Below, piece after piece: positions 1 through 5,238 of a DNA stretch of 5,901 nt. Both the position numbers and the translations under genes were made by a program. Each line of letters starts with the position of its first letter. The first letter of the stretch is position 1. Below the pieces are notes generated by a model, which was given only the letters and a program-made list of their open reading frames with translations, did not search any database and was not told the origin of the DNA. The stretch comes from Candidatus Kuenenbacteria bacterium (GTDB lineage: Bacteria; Patescibacteriota; Patescibacteriia; UBA2591; PGYQ01). The stretch spans positions 1 to 5,901 of the forward strand of contig JACQWZ010000075.1 in NCBI GenBank assembly GCA_016209005.1, given 5' to 3'.

Positions 1-135
1 TCACAAATCAAACTTATAGAAAGCAAAATTAATGGAATAAAAATTCTTAAAAGCGTTGAATTAAACCAAGATGCAAAAAATATTCTTTCTCGATTAAAAA
101 TTCCTAAAATCCCAACCTTTTTAGCTCCAGAATAA
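1..135 (+). CDS. 3' end of an unrecognised gene, probably the element's transposase
   Basis: An open frame enters from the left edge and ends in TAA at 133-135, giving 44 residues that finish in KIPTFLAPE. I do not recognise the family from this tail. The transposase reading is an inference from position. The last codons and all of the following 130 bases belong to a sequence that occurs again, inverted, at the right edge of the window. An intrinsic terminator follows 50 bases after the stop. Nothing in the visible residues is a diagnostic catalytic motif, so a passenger gene of the element or an unrelated gene next to a repeat remains possible. Confidence 0.5.
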   Translation, partial: SQIKLIESKINGIKILKSVELNQDAKNILSRLKIPKIPTFLAPE

Positions 136-265
136 TTAAGGTAAAAAAGAAAAAAATAACTCAAATTTTAACTAAGATTAGCCCCAAAACAGCTATTGTA
201 GTGTAGTAGCTGTTTTTTTTATGTTTAAATTAGCCAAGAAAAAAGGCATGTGTTAAAGGTGGGTT
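126..265 (+). mobile_element. Left copy of a repeated insertion element (3' end only)
   Basis: These 140 bases match the reverse complement of 5762-5901 without gaps and with only 4 mismatches (about 97% identity). The shared sequence covers the final codons of the gene above, its terminator and a terminal stretch ending GGTGGGTT. Beyond 265 the two copies diverge, so 265 marks the element's outer edge. At that edge the zinc-ribbon gene is cut inside a conserved motif, which supports insertion. The rest of the element lies outside the window. I cannot assign an IS family, and no target duplication can be checked because the far ends are missing. Confidence 0.75.
186..220 (+). terminator. Intrinsic terminator of the element gene (left copy)
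   Basis: AAAACAGCTA at 186-195 pairs perfectly with TAGCTGTTTT at 207-216 around an 11-base loop, and eight T residues run to 220. In the right copy the stem carries one change that gives a G·U pair, so the hairpin is kept in both copies. Confidence 0.8.
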
Positions 266-1374
266 TTACGAAGGCCGATGCAACCAAAACAATAAAAACA
301 ATTATGACAATTATAAGAATAATAAACATTACTCCCACCCCAAATAACAACACCAAAAATAAGACGTGAAGCTTGAACCCCTGTATCTATAACCTCATAC
401 AACAATTCTCCATTTTCACCAACACCATATCCATCATAACTATCCCTTAAATCGTGGGCATTCATAACAAATTTACAATCTCGTATATTTCCAATAACAT
501 CAAAACAAATTTGACAATTAAAACTATTATTAATATTATCCCCTATAACTTTTTGAGAATGCAAAATATTAGCTGCTTTTCTAAGAGTTTTTATTTTTAT
601 CTCTCTAAATTTATTTTCATTTTCAACTAAAGATTTATAACTTCCCGTATTAATTTTTTTTAATTTTTTAAAATAATCTTCCTTTAAATATGGTTGATTA
701 AAAATATAATACTGTTTATTTCTTAAATTAGTTGATCCAAAAATATTTGAACAATTCTTACAATCATAAATCAAAAAACAATTATTACAGTTTGCTGAGT
801 TTTGAGCAAAACAAGTGGCATATAATTTTACTGAGCTTATATTTTCATAACAAAGCTCGCAATTTGTTGTTGCAAAATTATCAATAGAATCCCTTGATTG
901 GTTGCATCGCGATGAATACATTATATTCTCACCACCCCAAGAAGCGGATACTAAATATCCGTCTTTAAAGTCTCCTATGTGATTACAAAAATTACTATTT
1001 ACCGAACGCCCATTAAAAAGCGCTGGCATAGGGACACGATGCATTAATTCTTTAAATTGTTTTAAAAATGAAGTTGTAAAACTTAAATCAATTCCAAAAT
1101 CTAAAACATTCCATTGATCTGACCACCAAATATCACGATCATAAACTACAATTTCTGATGATGGAGAAAAACAAGAAATAATATTTTTACCCGTTAATTC
1201 ACATTTACGCCAATAAAAAGAACGTTCATTTCTAAAAGTAAAACGTCTCATCATTCTGCACTCAGGACAAAAAGTTGGCGCTGGAACTTGTATTTTTTCA
1301 TAAAATTCAAAATCCTCGGGTTCTATTATAAATTCTTTTTCACAGTTTTAGCAGATTTTAATTTCTTGATTCAT
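253..1374 (-). pseudogene. Cysteine-rich zinc-ribbon protein (CPR type), broken at both ends
   Basis: The full frame starts at the ATG at 1372-1374. Codon 9 is TAA (1348-1350), placed inside what should be the first CxxC of an N-terminal zinc ribbon (C8, stop, N, C11). The same frame then continues cleanly through a second knuckle, CPEC, and a long body with many CxxC pairs and a WWSDQW-type segment. An internal LRNKQYYIFNQ motif is present. Near the end the motif begins again (CFGCIGLR) but breaks off at the element edge, and the last codons and stop (253-255) come from the element. An open frame without the zinc ribbon could restart at 1254 or 1251. I recall this family as common and uncharacterised in CPR genomes. 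Function is unknown; a metal-binding structural role is likely from the cysteines. Confidence 0.75.
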
Positions 1375-1380
1375 ATTAAT

Positions 1381-1389
1381 TTATCCACA
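1381..1389 (+). promoter_or_regulatory. DnaA-box-like site TTATCCACA
   Basis: This is a perfect match to the classical DnaA box, 7 bases upstream of the zinc-ribbon start codon. A second perfect copy lies at 5124-5132. Binding is not shown. A lone 9-mer may be chance. Confidence 0.3.
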
Positions 1390-1441
1390 ATAATAACTAT
1401 TGATAAGTTATGATGATTTGATAGTATAATAATACTAAACG

Positions 1442-1470
1442 TGGGGTGGATTCTATATGAGTCCGCCCCA
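1442..1470 (+). other. GC-rich hairpin, possible terminator or small RNA
   Basis: A 12-bp stem (1442-1453 with 1459-1470) closes a TATAT loop. Two pairs are G·U if the plus strand is transcribed but would be A/C mismatches in minus-strand RNA, so the plus strand is the better-folding one. It is followed by a loose T-rich tract (TTTACATTTTATT). A palindrome, TAGTAT-N4-ATACTA at 1422-1437, containing a TATAAT, lies just before it. The hairpin sits between the NYN remnant and the zinc-ribbon pseudogene. Confidence 0.4.
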
Positions 1471-1484
1471 TTTACATTTTATTC

Positions 1485-1610
1485 TTATTCTTCCATTGCT
1501 AATAAATATTTTAAATATTCAAGAAGTTTTTTATAATCTATCTTCCAACCCAGACTTTTTTCTCCGCCATAAAAAAAATTAGAAGCGTCAATAAAAGCGA
1601 AGGTTTTCAT
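1485..1610 (-). pseudogene. Truncated NYN-domain (LabA/DUF88-like) gene remnant
   Basis: A 41-codon frame starts at the ATG at 1608-1610 and ends at TAA 1485-1487. It reads MKTFAFIDASNFFYGG and continues with GWKIDYKKLLEYLK. This matches the start of NYN-domain proteins, in which the Asp of the F-I-D-x-x-N motif (here D8, N11) is part of the metal-dependent RNase-like active site. Intact members run to roughly 150-200 residues, so only the first strand and helix are left. I saw no continuation in the other frames downstream. It lies 28 bases after rpsR on the same strand. It is most likely a decayed gene; expression as a short peptide cannot be excluded. Confidence 0.6.
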
Positions 1611-1638
1611 ATTTTTAAAAATTAAATTTTTTGTTTTT

Positions 1639-1857
1639 TTATTTTTTAACAAAAGGCAAAATGGCCATAATTCTTGCTCTTTTAATTGCTTCGGCTAATT
1701 TTCTTTGATGTTTAACACAAACTCCGCTTCTTCTTCGAGAAACAATTTTAGCGTAAGACGAAATAAATCTTTGCAATATTTGAATATCTAAATAATCAAT
1801 TTGATTGATTTTATTAAAACAAAAATAACAATATTTTTTTGTTGGCGCATCAGACAT
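1639..1857 (-). CDS. rpsR: Small ribosomal subunit protein bS18
   Basis: The 72-residue protein has the length and signature of bS18, which binds the 30S platform as a pair with bS6. Visible landmarks are the CYFC knuckle (C10, C13), an IDYLD segment, LQRFIS, a basic RRRSG turn, VCVKHQRKL (C47, H50) and the terminal AIKRARIMAILPF. The cysteines and histidine suggest the zinc-binding form of S18. The start at 1857 has no Shine-Dalgarno sequence; the upstream bases are A/T-rich. It is the last intact gene of the rpsF-ssb-rpsR cluster but is separated from ssb by 316 bases of repeat-like DNA, so it may have its own promoter. Confidence 0.95.
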   Translation of the reverse strand: MSDAPTKKYCYFCFNKINQIDYLDIQILQRFISSYAKIVSRRRSGVCVKHQRKLAEAIKRARIMAILPFVKK

Positions 1858-2108
1858 AAAAAATTAGCTTTTTAGCTTATAGCTTCTTAGCTTATTAGAA
1901 ATTAAAAATTAGAAATTAGAAATATTCAATAGTTAAAAGTTTAAAGTTAAAAATTAAAAGTTAAAGTTAATAGTTTAAAGTTATAAACAACCAAAATTAA
2001 ACCCCTCACTTTTTGAATTTTCTGAAAATAATTTTAAAAGAATAAATATTTTTTTAATTAATAACAAATTTGCACTTTGCACTTTTAACTTTTAACTATT
2101 TATTATTT

Positions 2109-2125
2109 ATCCCGCTTCGCGGGAT
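2109..2125. repeat. Small perfect palindrome
   Basis: ATCCCGC pairs with GCGGGAT across a TTC loop. No T-run follows on either strand, so it does not look like a terminator; a REP-like mobile palindrome is more likely. Confidence 0.5.
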
Positions 2126-2131
2126 TGTGCT

Positions 2132-2166
2132 CGTTACTCGTTACTGATTACTGGTTACTGGTTACT
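2132..2166. repeat. Heptanucleotide tandem array, five units
   Basis: Five consecutive 7-base units read CGTTACT, CGTTACT, GATTACT, GGTTACT, GGTTACT. The array ends 7 bases before the ssb stop codon. Units differ only in the first two bases. Confidence 0.75.
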
Positions 2167-2173
2167 TTTTTAT

Positions 2174-2617
2174 TTAGAACGGTATTTCTTCTATATTAAT
2201 TTCTTCTTCTGAAGATTGTGGTTGTCCGCTGACTGGCGAATTATTTTGTGAATTATTTTCTTGAGCAGATTCTCTAGGGACAGAGCCTTGAGCGCGGGGA
2301 CCCATTTGCATATTTTCAGCGACAATTTCAGTTCTATTTTTTTTAACTCCATCTGGGCTTTCCCATATCCTTGTTTCTATTCGTCCCTCAATAAGAACTA
2401 ATTGTCCCTTATTAAGATATTGATTGCATATTTCAGCTAATTTTCCCCAAGCAACTATATTATGAAATTCAACTTTTTCTTGTTTTTGCCCATCAGCTCC
2501 GGTCCAAAAACGATTGGTCGCTATTCCAAAAGATGCGACTGACTGACCATTTGGAGTTGTTCTAAATTCTGGATTTCGCGTTATTCGACCGACAATTATA
2601 GCTCTATTTAAATTCAT
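2174..2617 (-). CDS. ssb: Single-stranded DNA-binding protein
   Basis: The 147-residue protein opens with NLNRAIIVGRITRNPEFRTT and has the OB-fold landmarks VASFGIATNR, VEFHNIVAWGKLAEICNQYL, GQLVLIEGRIETR and RTEIVAENMQ (roughly residues 1-106). A Gln/Asn/Ser-rich linker follows, then an acidic tip EEINIEEIPF. The IPF end is the conserved SSB tail that recruits replication and repair partners. SSB protects single-stranded DNA during replication. The start at 2617 is supported by AAGGAG (minus strand, 2623-2628), the clearest Shine-Dalgarno of the minus-strand genes. It lies between rpsF and rpsR, the usual bacterial order. Confidence 0.97.
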   Translation of the reverse strand: MNLNRAIIVGRITRNPEFRTTPNGQSVASFGIATNRFWTGADGQKQEKVEFHNIVAWGKLAEICNQYLNKGQLVLIEGRIETRIWESPDGVKKNRTEIVAENMQMGPRAQGSVPRESAQENNSQNNSPVSGQPQSSEEEINIEEIPF

Positions 2618-2632
2618 ATTTTCTCCTTAAAA

Positions 2633-2669
2633 TCGCAAATTAGTATAAACTTTAAACTAATTTATGCGA
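2633..2669 (-). promoter_or_regulatory. Hairpin just upstream of the ssb ribosome-binding site
   Basis: TCGCAAATTAGT (2633-2644) pairs with ACTAATTTATGCGA (2656-2669), leaving a 2-base bulge and an 11-base loop. The structure ends about 5 bases before the ssb Shine-Dalgarno. It could mark an RNA-processing or translation-control site between rpsF and ssb; there is no T-run to make it a terminator in that direction. Confidence 0.4.
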
Positions 2670-2710
2670 ATTAATAAATAAAAATGTAAAATCAAAAATC
2701 TAAATTTTTT

Positions 2711-3169
2711 TTATTCTTGACTTAAAATTTTATCAAGTTTGTCTTCATTTAATTCTTTTAAAGTTATTTTTTTCTTTTCAACTCTATGGATATATTCTTC
2801 TTTTTTCTTCTTTTTTTCTTCTTTTTCTTCTTCGGGCGCTTCTATTTCTAAAGGTATTTGGATTGCGGGTTTTTCCACAAAAAATGATTTGGTTTTAATA
2901 ATTTGATATCTAATAATATTTAAATTTAATCTTAAATCTCTGTTAAGTTTTTTAGAATTAATTGGTTCCAAATTAAAAAAAACTCTAAAATAAACCCCAT
3001 AACGGTTTTGTTTAATGGGATAACTTAATTTTCTTCTTCCAATTTCAATGGTTTTAATAATTGTGCCATTATTTTTTTGGAGAATAGATTCAATTTGTTC
3101 TTTAATAGAAGAAATTTCTGGGTTGGTAAGTTGATTTGAAATAATATAAAGCAAATCGTAAAGTTGCAT
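2711..3169 (-). CDS. rpsF: Small ribosomal subunit protein bS6, with C-terminal extension
   Basis: Residues 1-96 or so match bS6: MQLYDLLYIISNQLTNPEI, an alternating helix around IKEQIESILQKN, IGRRKLSYPIKQNRYGVYF, and LNRDLRLNLNIIRYQIIKT. bS6 pairs with bS18 on the 30S platform. The remaining 55 residues are a Glu/Lys-rich coiled segment followed by ITLKELNEDKLDKIL, an extension I recall from other CPR S6 proteins; E. coli S6 instead has only a short acidic tail. The start at 3169 has no Shine-Dalgarno, only a T/A-rich leader. It is the first gene of the minus-strand cluster. Confidence 0.93.
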   Translation of the reverse strand: MQLYDLLYIISNQLTNPEISSIKEQIESILQKNNGTIIKTIEIGRRKLSYPIKQNRYGVYFRVFFNLEPINSKKLNRDLRLNLNIIRYQIIKTKSFFVEKPAIQIPLEIEAPEEEKEEKKKKKEEYIHRVEKKKITLKELNEDKLDKILSQE

Positions 3170-3372
3170 AAAAAAATTAAAAATTAAAAAATAAAAAGTA
3201 AAAAATGTTTTCTATGGCAATAGAATTAAATGTTAAAATAACTTAACATAAATAAATAAAATACGCAAATTTATAGAGTGTGTTATAATAAATTAGCTTA
3301 TAGAAAAAATCAAAAATCAAAAATCAAAATGACAATACAAAAATAAAAAATAATTTCTAATTTTCAATTTTT
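3170..3372. promoter_or_regulatory. rpsF leader with two small hairpins; no gene
   Basis: This A/T-rich stretch should hold the rpsF promoter, but I cannot single one out. On the minus-strand transcript two perfect small hairpins lie upstream of the start: TTCTAT-GGCA-ATAGAA (3210-3225) and ATGTTAA-N6-TTAACAT (3230-3249). In many bacteria the S6:S18 complex represses translation by binding an rpsF leader hairpin; whether either of these plays that part is not decidable here. ATCAAAA words at 3308-3328 are low-complexity repeat. Confidence 0.35.
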
Positions 3373-3490
3373 ACAGGAGTTACGCACTATTAATGTGCAT
3401 TTGGCTAATATTAGCTAAAAATGAAAAATTAACAAAAATTCAATTTTCGCTAACTTTAGCCATTTTTTAATTAAACTGCGTAAGTCCTGT
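3373..3490. mobile_element. 118-bp MITE-like element
   Basis: The ends are 14-bp terminal inverted repeats with one mismatch: ACAGGAGTTACGCA at 3373-3386 and TGCGTAAGTCCTGT at 3477-3490. TTTTTA flanks both ends (3368-3373 and 3490-3495), compatible with a target duplication, though the surroundings are A/T-rich. Inside are a perfect GCTAATATTAGC palindrome (3404-3415), GGCTAA/TTAGCC arms (3403-3408 and 3456-3461) and no reading frame of useful length. It is a non-autonomous element that could fold as a whole. The parent transposon is unknown. Confidence 0.7.
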
Positions 3491-3648
3491 TTTTATTAAA
3501 TTTCTAATGACAAAATTTCTAAACATTTATTTCTTATTGCCTTTGTTTGAAAATTATTTTATTGAAAATTTAATGAAAATTGAAAATTATTTTTTTAACT
3601 TTTTTCTTTTTAAATTTTAATTTGTCATTTTGGTTTTTACATTTTTTT
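3491..3648. other. A/T-rich spacer before the methyltransferase gene; no gene
   Basis: This stretch consists of repeated GAAAATTATTTT and TTTGTCATTTTG-like words. I see no Shine-Dalgarno and no convincing promoter. An upstream in-frame ATG at 3580 exists but would encode a Phe/Leu-rich low-complexity leader made of this repeat. Confidence 0.5.
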
Positions 3649-4923
3649 ATGAAGTACTCTTTTATTTTAGGGCATAATCCAACTTTGTCAATAATGGAAA
3701 TATTGAATGTTTTTTTATTATTTAAAATTAATGTTCAAATAATTTCTTTTTCTGAAGAGGCGCTTTTATTAGAGATTGAAAATGAATTTTCAATTAAAAC
3801 TTTTTTTTCTCGTTTGGGTGGGTCAATTAAAATGGGAGAAATAGAAAAAGATTATAAAGATTATACAGATATTGATAAACTAGATATAAATGAAATTTTA
3901 AAATTATTTAATATCCAAGAAGATAAAAAAGTTTATTTTGGGTTAAGTTTTTATAATTTAAATGCGCCTGCTTTTTTCAAAATACAAGAGGGGGTTAAAA
4001 AATTAGCGATAAAAATTAAAAGAAAACTGCAAGAGCAAGGTTTAAAAGTGCGCTGGGTGATTTCACAAGAAAAAAATCTTTCTAGCGTCGTGGTTAAAAA
4101 AAATAAATTAATTGAGCAAGGAGCTGAAATTTTAATTTTAATAGATAAAGATAAAGTTTATTTAGGTAAAACTTTAATGGTTCAAGAATTTGAAAAATAT
4201 AACCAGCGAGATTATAATCGACCAGTTCGCGATATTGAGAAGGGAATGCTTCCTCCAAAATTAGCTCAAATAATGCTTAATTTAGGACAAATAAAAAAAG
4301 AGCAAATAATTTTAGATCCATTTTGCGGATCTGGAACAATTTTACAAGAAGCAAGTTTAATGGGATATGAAAATGTAATAGGTAGCGACATTGATTTTAA
4401 TTCTATCAAAACAACTAAAAAAAATTTAGAATGGCTCCATAATAAAATCAAAAATCAAAAGCTTGTCCCGAGCGAAGTCGAGGGATCAAAAATTAAAAAT
4501 AAACTTTTTCAATGTGACGCAAGAGAATTATCTAAAAAAATTCCATTTAATTCTATTGATACGATAGTTAGCGAACCTTATTTAGGGCCAATAAAAGACA
4601 TTAAAAATACTACTAAAATAATTCGAGAATTGTCTAAATTATATTTAGAAAGTTTTAGAGAGTTTAAAAAAATTTTAAAAACACAGGGAGTAATCGTAAT
4701 TATTTTTCCTGTTTTTAAAACTGTAAAAAATGAATTACTATTTTTATCTATTTTAGATGAAATCAAAAAACAAGGATGGAAAAATAACTTAAAATTGCCA
4801 AGAGAATTATTTCAAAAATATATTATTAAAATCACTTTGCGAAATTCTATTATTTATTCGAGACCAGATCAAAGGGTTTTTAGAGAAATATTTATTTTTA
4901 GAAAAACAGAACGAAAAAATTAA
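3649..4923 (+). CDS. Trm11-type RNA (guanine-N2) methyltransferase family protein
   Basis: From the ATG at 3649 the protein has 424 residues and begins MKYSFILGHNPTLSIMEI, the usual opening of this family. The upstream ATG at 3580 adds only low-complexity residues. The first 190 or so residues correspond to the N-terminal and THUMP-like RNA-binding part. Then come RDIEKGMLPPKLAQ (from about 194), the S-adenosylmethionine motif DPFCGSGT (223-230), GSDID (245-249), a CDA segment near 289 and the catalytic-loop motif SEPYLGP (308-314), which takes the place of the N/D-PPY motif. Family members methylate guanine N2 in tRNA (position 10 in archaeal and yeast Trm11); the target in this organism is not known. 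Residues 265-285 appear to be an in-frame repeat insertion. No Shine-Dalgarno is present. Confidence 0.8.
   Translation: MKYSFILGHNPTLSIMEILNVFLLFKINVQIISFSEEALLLEIENEFSIKTFFSRLGGSIKMGEIEKDYKDYTDIDKLDINEILKLFNIQEDKKVYFGLSFYNLNAPAFFKIQEGVKKLAIKIKRKLQEQGLKVRWVISQEKNLSSVVVKKNKLIEQGAEILILIDKDKVYLGKTLMVQEFEKYNQRDYNRPVRDIEKGMLPPKLAQIMLNLGQIKKEQIILDPFCGSGTILQEASLMGYENVIGSDIDFNSIKTTKKNLEWLHNKIKNQKLVPSEVEGSKIKNKLFQCDARELSKKIPFNSIDTIVSEPYLGPIKDIKNTTKIIRELSKLYLESFREFKKILKTQGVIVIIFPVFKTVKNELLFLSILDEIKKQGWKNNLKLPRELFQKYIIKITLRNSIIYSRPDQRVFREIFIFRKTERKN
4465..4485 (+). repeat. Short palindromic repeat inserted in the methyltransferase gene
   Basis: The sequence TGTCCCGAGCGAAGTCGAGG and its next base form a bulged hairpin (CCC-GA against TC-GA-GGG) with a GCGAAG loop. 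It is flanked by ATCAAAAATCAAAA and ATCAAAAATTAAAA words of the kind that fill this genome's spacers. In frame it codes LVPSEVEG (residues 272-279), a string I recall recurring in unrelated proteins of environmental bacteria. It falls between the GSDID and CDA segments, a surface loop in Rossmann-fold methyltransferases. Confidence 0.6.
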
Positions 4924-4978
4924 TAGAAAAATTCGTAACTGCTCACAATGGTTTTTTAAAAAATCATCCACCTTTGTT

Positions 4979-5030
4979 ATTCCGACCGAAGAGAGCGAGT
5001 CTGCGAACGAACGAAGTGATTGGAATCGGA
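4979..5030. repeat. Imperfect palindromic intergenic repeat
   Basis: ATTCCGA at 4979-4985 faces GGAATCGGA at 5022-5030, allowing ATTCC/GGAAT or TCCGA/TCGGA pairing. The interior is unusually G+C-rich (GAGAGCGAGTCTGCG, then GAACGAACGAAG). It resembles mobile REP-type palindromes and lies 55 bases after the methyltransferase stop. Confidence 0.5.
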
Positions 5031-5085
5031 TTAGGAATTTTAAGTGTAATTCTTATTGAAATTTGAAAAATGGCATTGCGGTGTG

Positions 5086-5110
5086 TGGACGGACGCGCGA
5101 CGTCCGTCCA
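5086..5110. repeat. Perfect 10-bp GC-rich inverted repeat
   Basis: TGGACGGACG (5086-5095) and CGTCCGTCCA (5101-5110) are exact complements around CGCGA. There is no T-run, so it is not a typical terminator. Its G+C content stands out sharply from the surroundings. Confidence 0.6.
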
Positions 5111-5123
5111 GTTCATTATGGTT

Positions 5124-5132
5124 TTATCCACA
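5124..5132 (+). promoter_or_regulatory. DnaA-box-like site TTATCCACA
   Basis: This is the second perfect copy of the 9-mer, 29 bases before the trpR -35 element and just after the GC-rich palindrome. Function is unproven. Confidence 0.3.
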
Positions 5133-5160
5133 GCATAAAATTTAACACTTTTAAATTAAT

Positions 5161-5189
5161 TTGATAACGTATTGGTGTACTATTACGAT
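5161..5189 (+). promoter_or_regulatory. trpR promoter (sigma-70 type)
   Basis: TTGATA (5161-5166) and TACGAT (5184-5189) are spaced by 17 bases, matching the -35 and -10 consensus at 5 and 4 of 6 positions. Transcription would start near 5196, giving a leader of about 43 bases before trpR. The -10 lies inside the operator-like palindrome. Confidence 0.6.
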
Positions 5190-5194
5190 AGTAT
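5177..5194 (+). promoter_or_regulatory. Probable trp operator (TrpR box)
   Basis: GTACTA-N6-TAGTAT forms a dyad (TACTAT-N4-ATAGTA is perfect). The E. coli TrpR box is GTACTAGTTAACTAGTAC, so both outer hexamers and the 18-base span agree except for the last base. It covers the -10 element, where bound TrpR would block RNA polymerase. A looser ACTA-N5-TAGT dyad follows at 5208-5220 and might be a second, weaker site. The repressor gene starts 45 bases downstream, implying autoregulation. Confidence 0.7.
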
Positions 5195-5238
5195 ATGAAT
5201 TATGCCAACTAGAGATTAGTCACCCTCTGGCTGAAATT

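Larger units (their letters stand above)
1858..2173. repeat. Repeat-filled ssb-rpsR spacer
   Basis: No gene is visible. From left to right the spacer has four degenerate TTAGCTT units (about 1863-1893), a stretch of alternating AAATTAAAAATTAG and AAAGTTAAA words, two TTTGCAC/TTTTAACT doublets, a perfect small hairpin and a heptamer array (both listed separately). Such DNA within a normally compact ribosomal cluster looks like accumulated short repeats rather than regulatory sequence. Confidence 0.6.

Noticed and set aside
1348..1350. Recoded stop codon in a lineage with an altered genetic code
   Set aside because: Known CPR recoding concerns UGA (glycine in Gracilibacteria and SR1), not UAA, and other genes here end normally in TAA.
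1422..1437. Second trp operator
   Set aside because: The dyad reads TAGTAT-N4-ATACTA, with the half-sites in the opposite order to the TrpR box, so the resemblance is superficial.
2109..2125. Terminator for ssb
   Set aside because: The palindrome is perfect, but neither strand has a T-run after it.
2132..2166. CRISPR array
   Set aside because: Units are 7 bases, contiguous and without spacers, so this is a simple tandem repeat.
3580..3648. N-terminal extension of the methyltransferase from the earlier ATG
   Set aside because: The added 23 residues are Phe/Leu-rich translation of spacer repeat. The family's usual start, MKYSFILGHN, is at 3649. It could mimic a membrane segment but is not credible as a signal.
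4266..4451. A 61-codon minus-strand open frame within the methyltransferase gene
   Set aside because: It lies wholly antisense to conserved motifs of the plus-strand gene, including DPFCGSGT, has no ribosome-binding site and resembles no protein I know.
4578..4766. A 62-codon minus-strand open frame within the methyltransferase gene
   Set aside because: It is antisense to a conserved coding segment and is explained by low G+C content; no supporting features.
5161..5238. TTG start giving a 116-residue TrpR
   Set aside because: The TTG is the -35 element and the frame runs through the operator and -10; TrpR similarity begins after the ATG at 5239.
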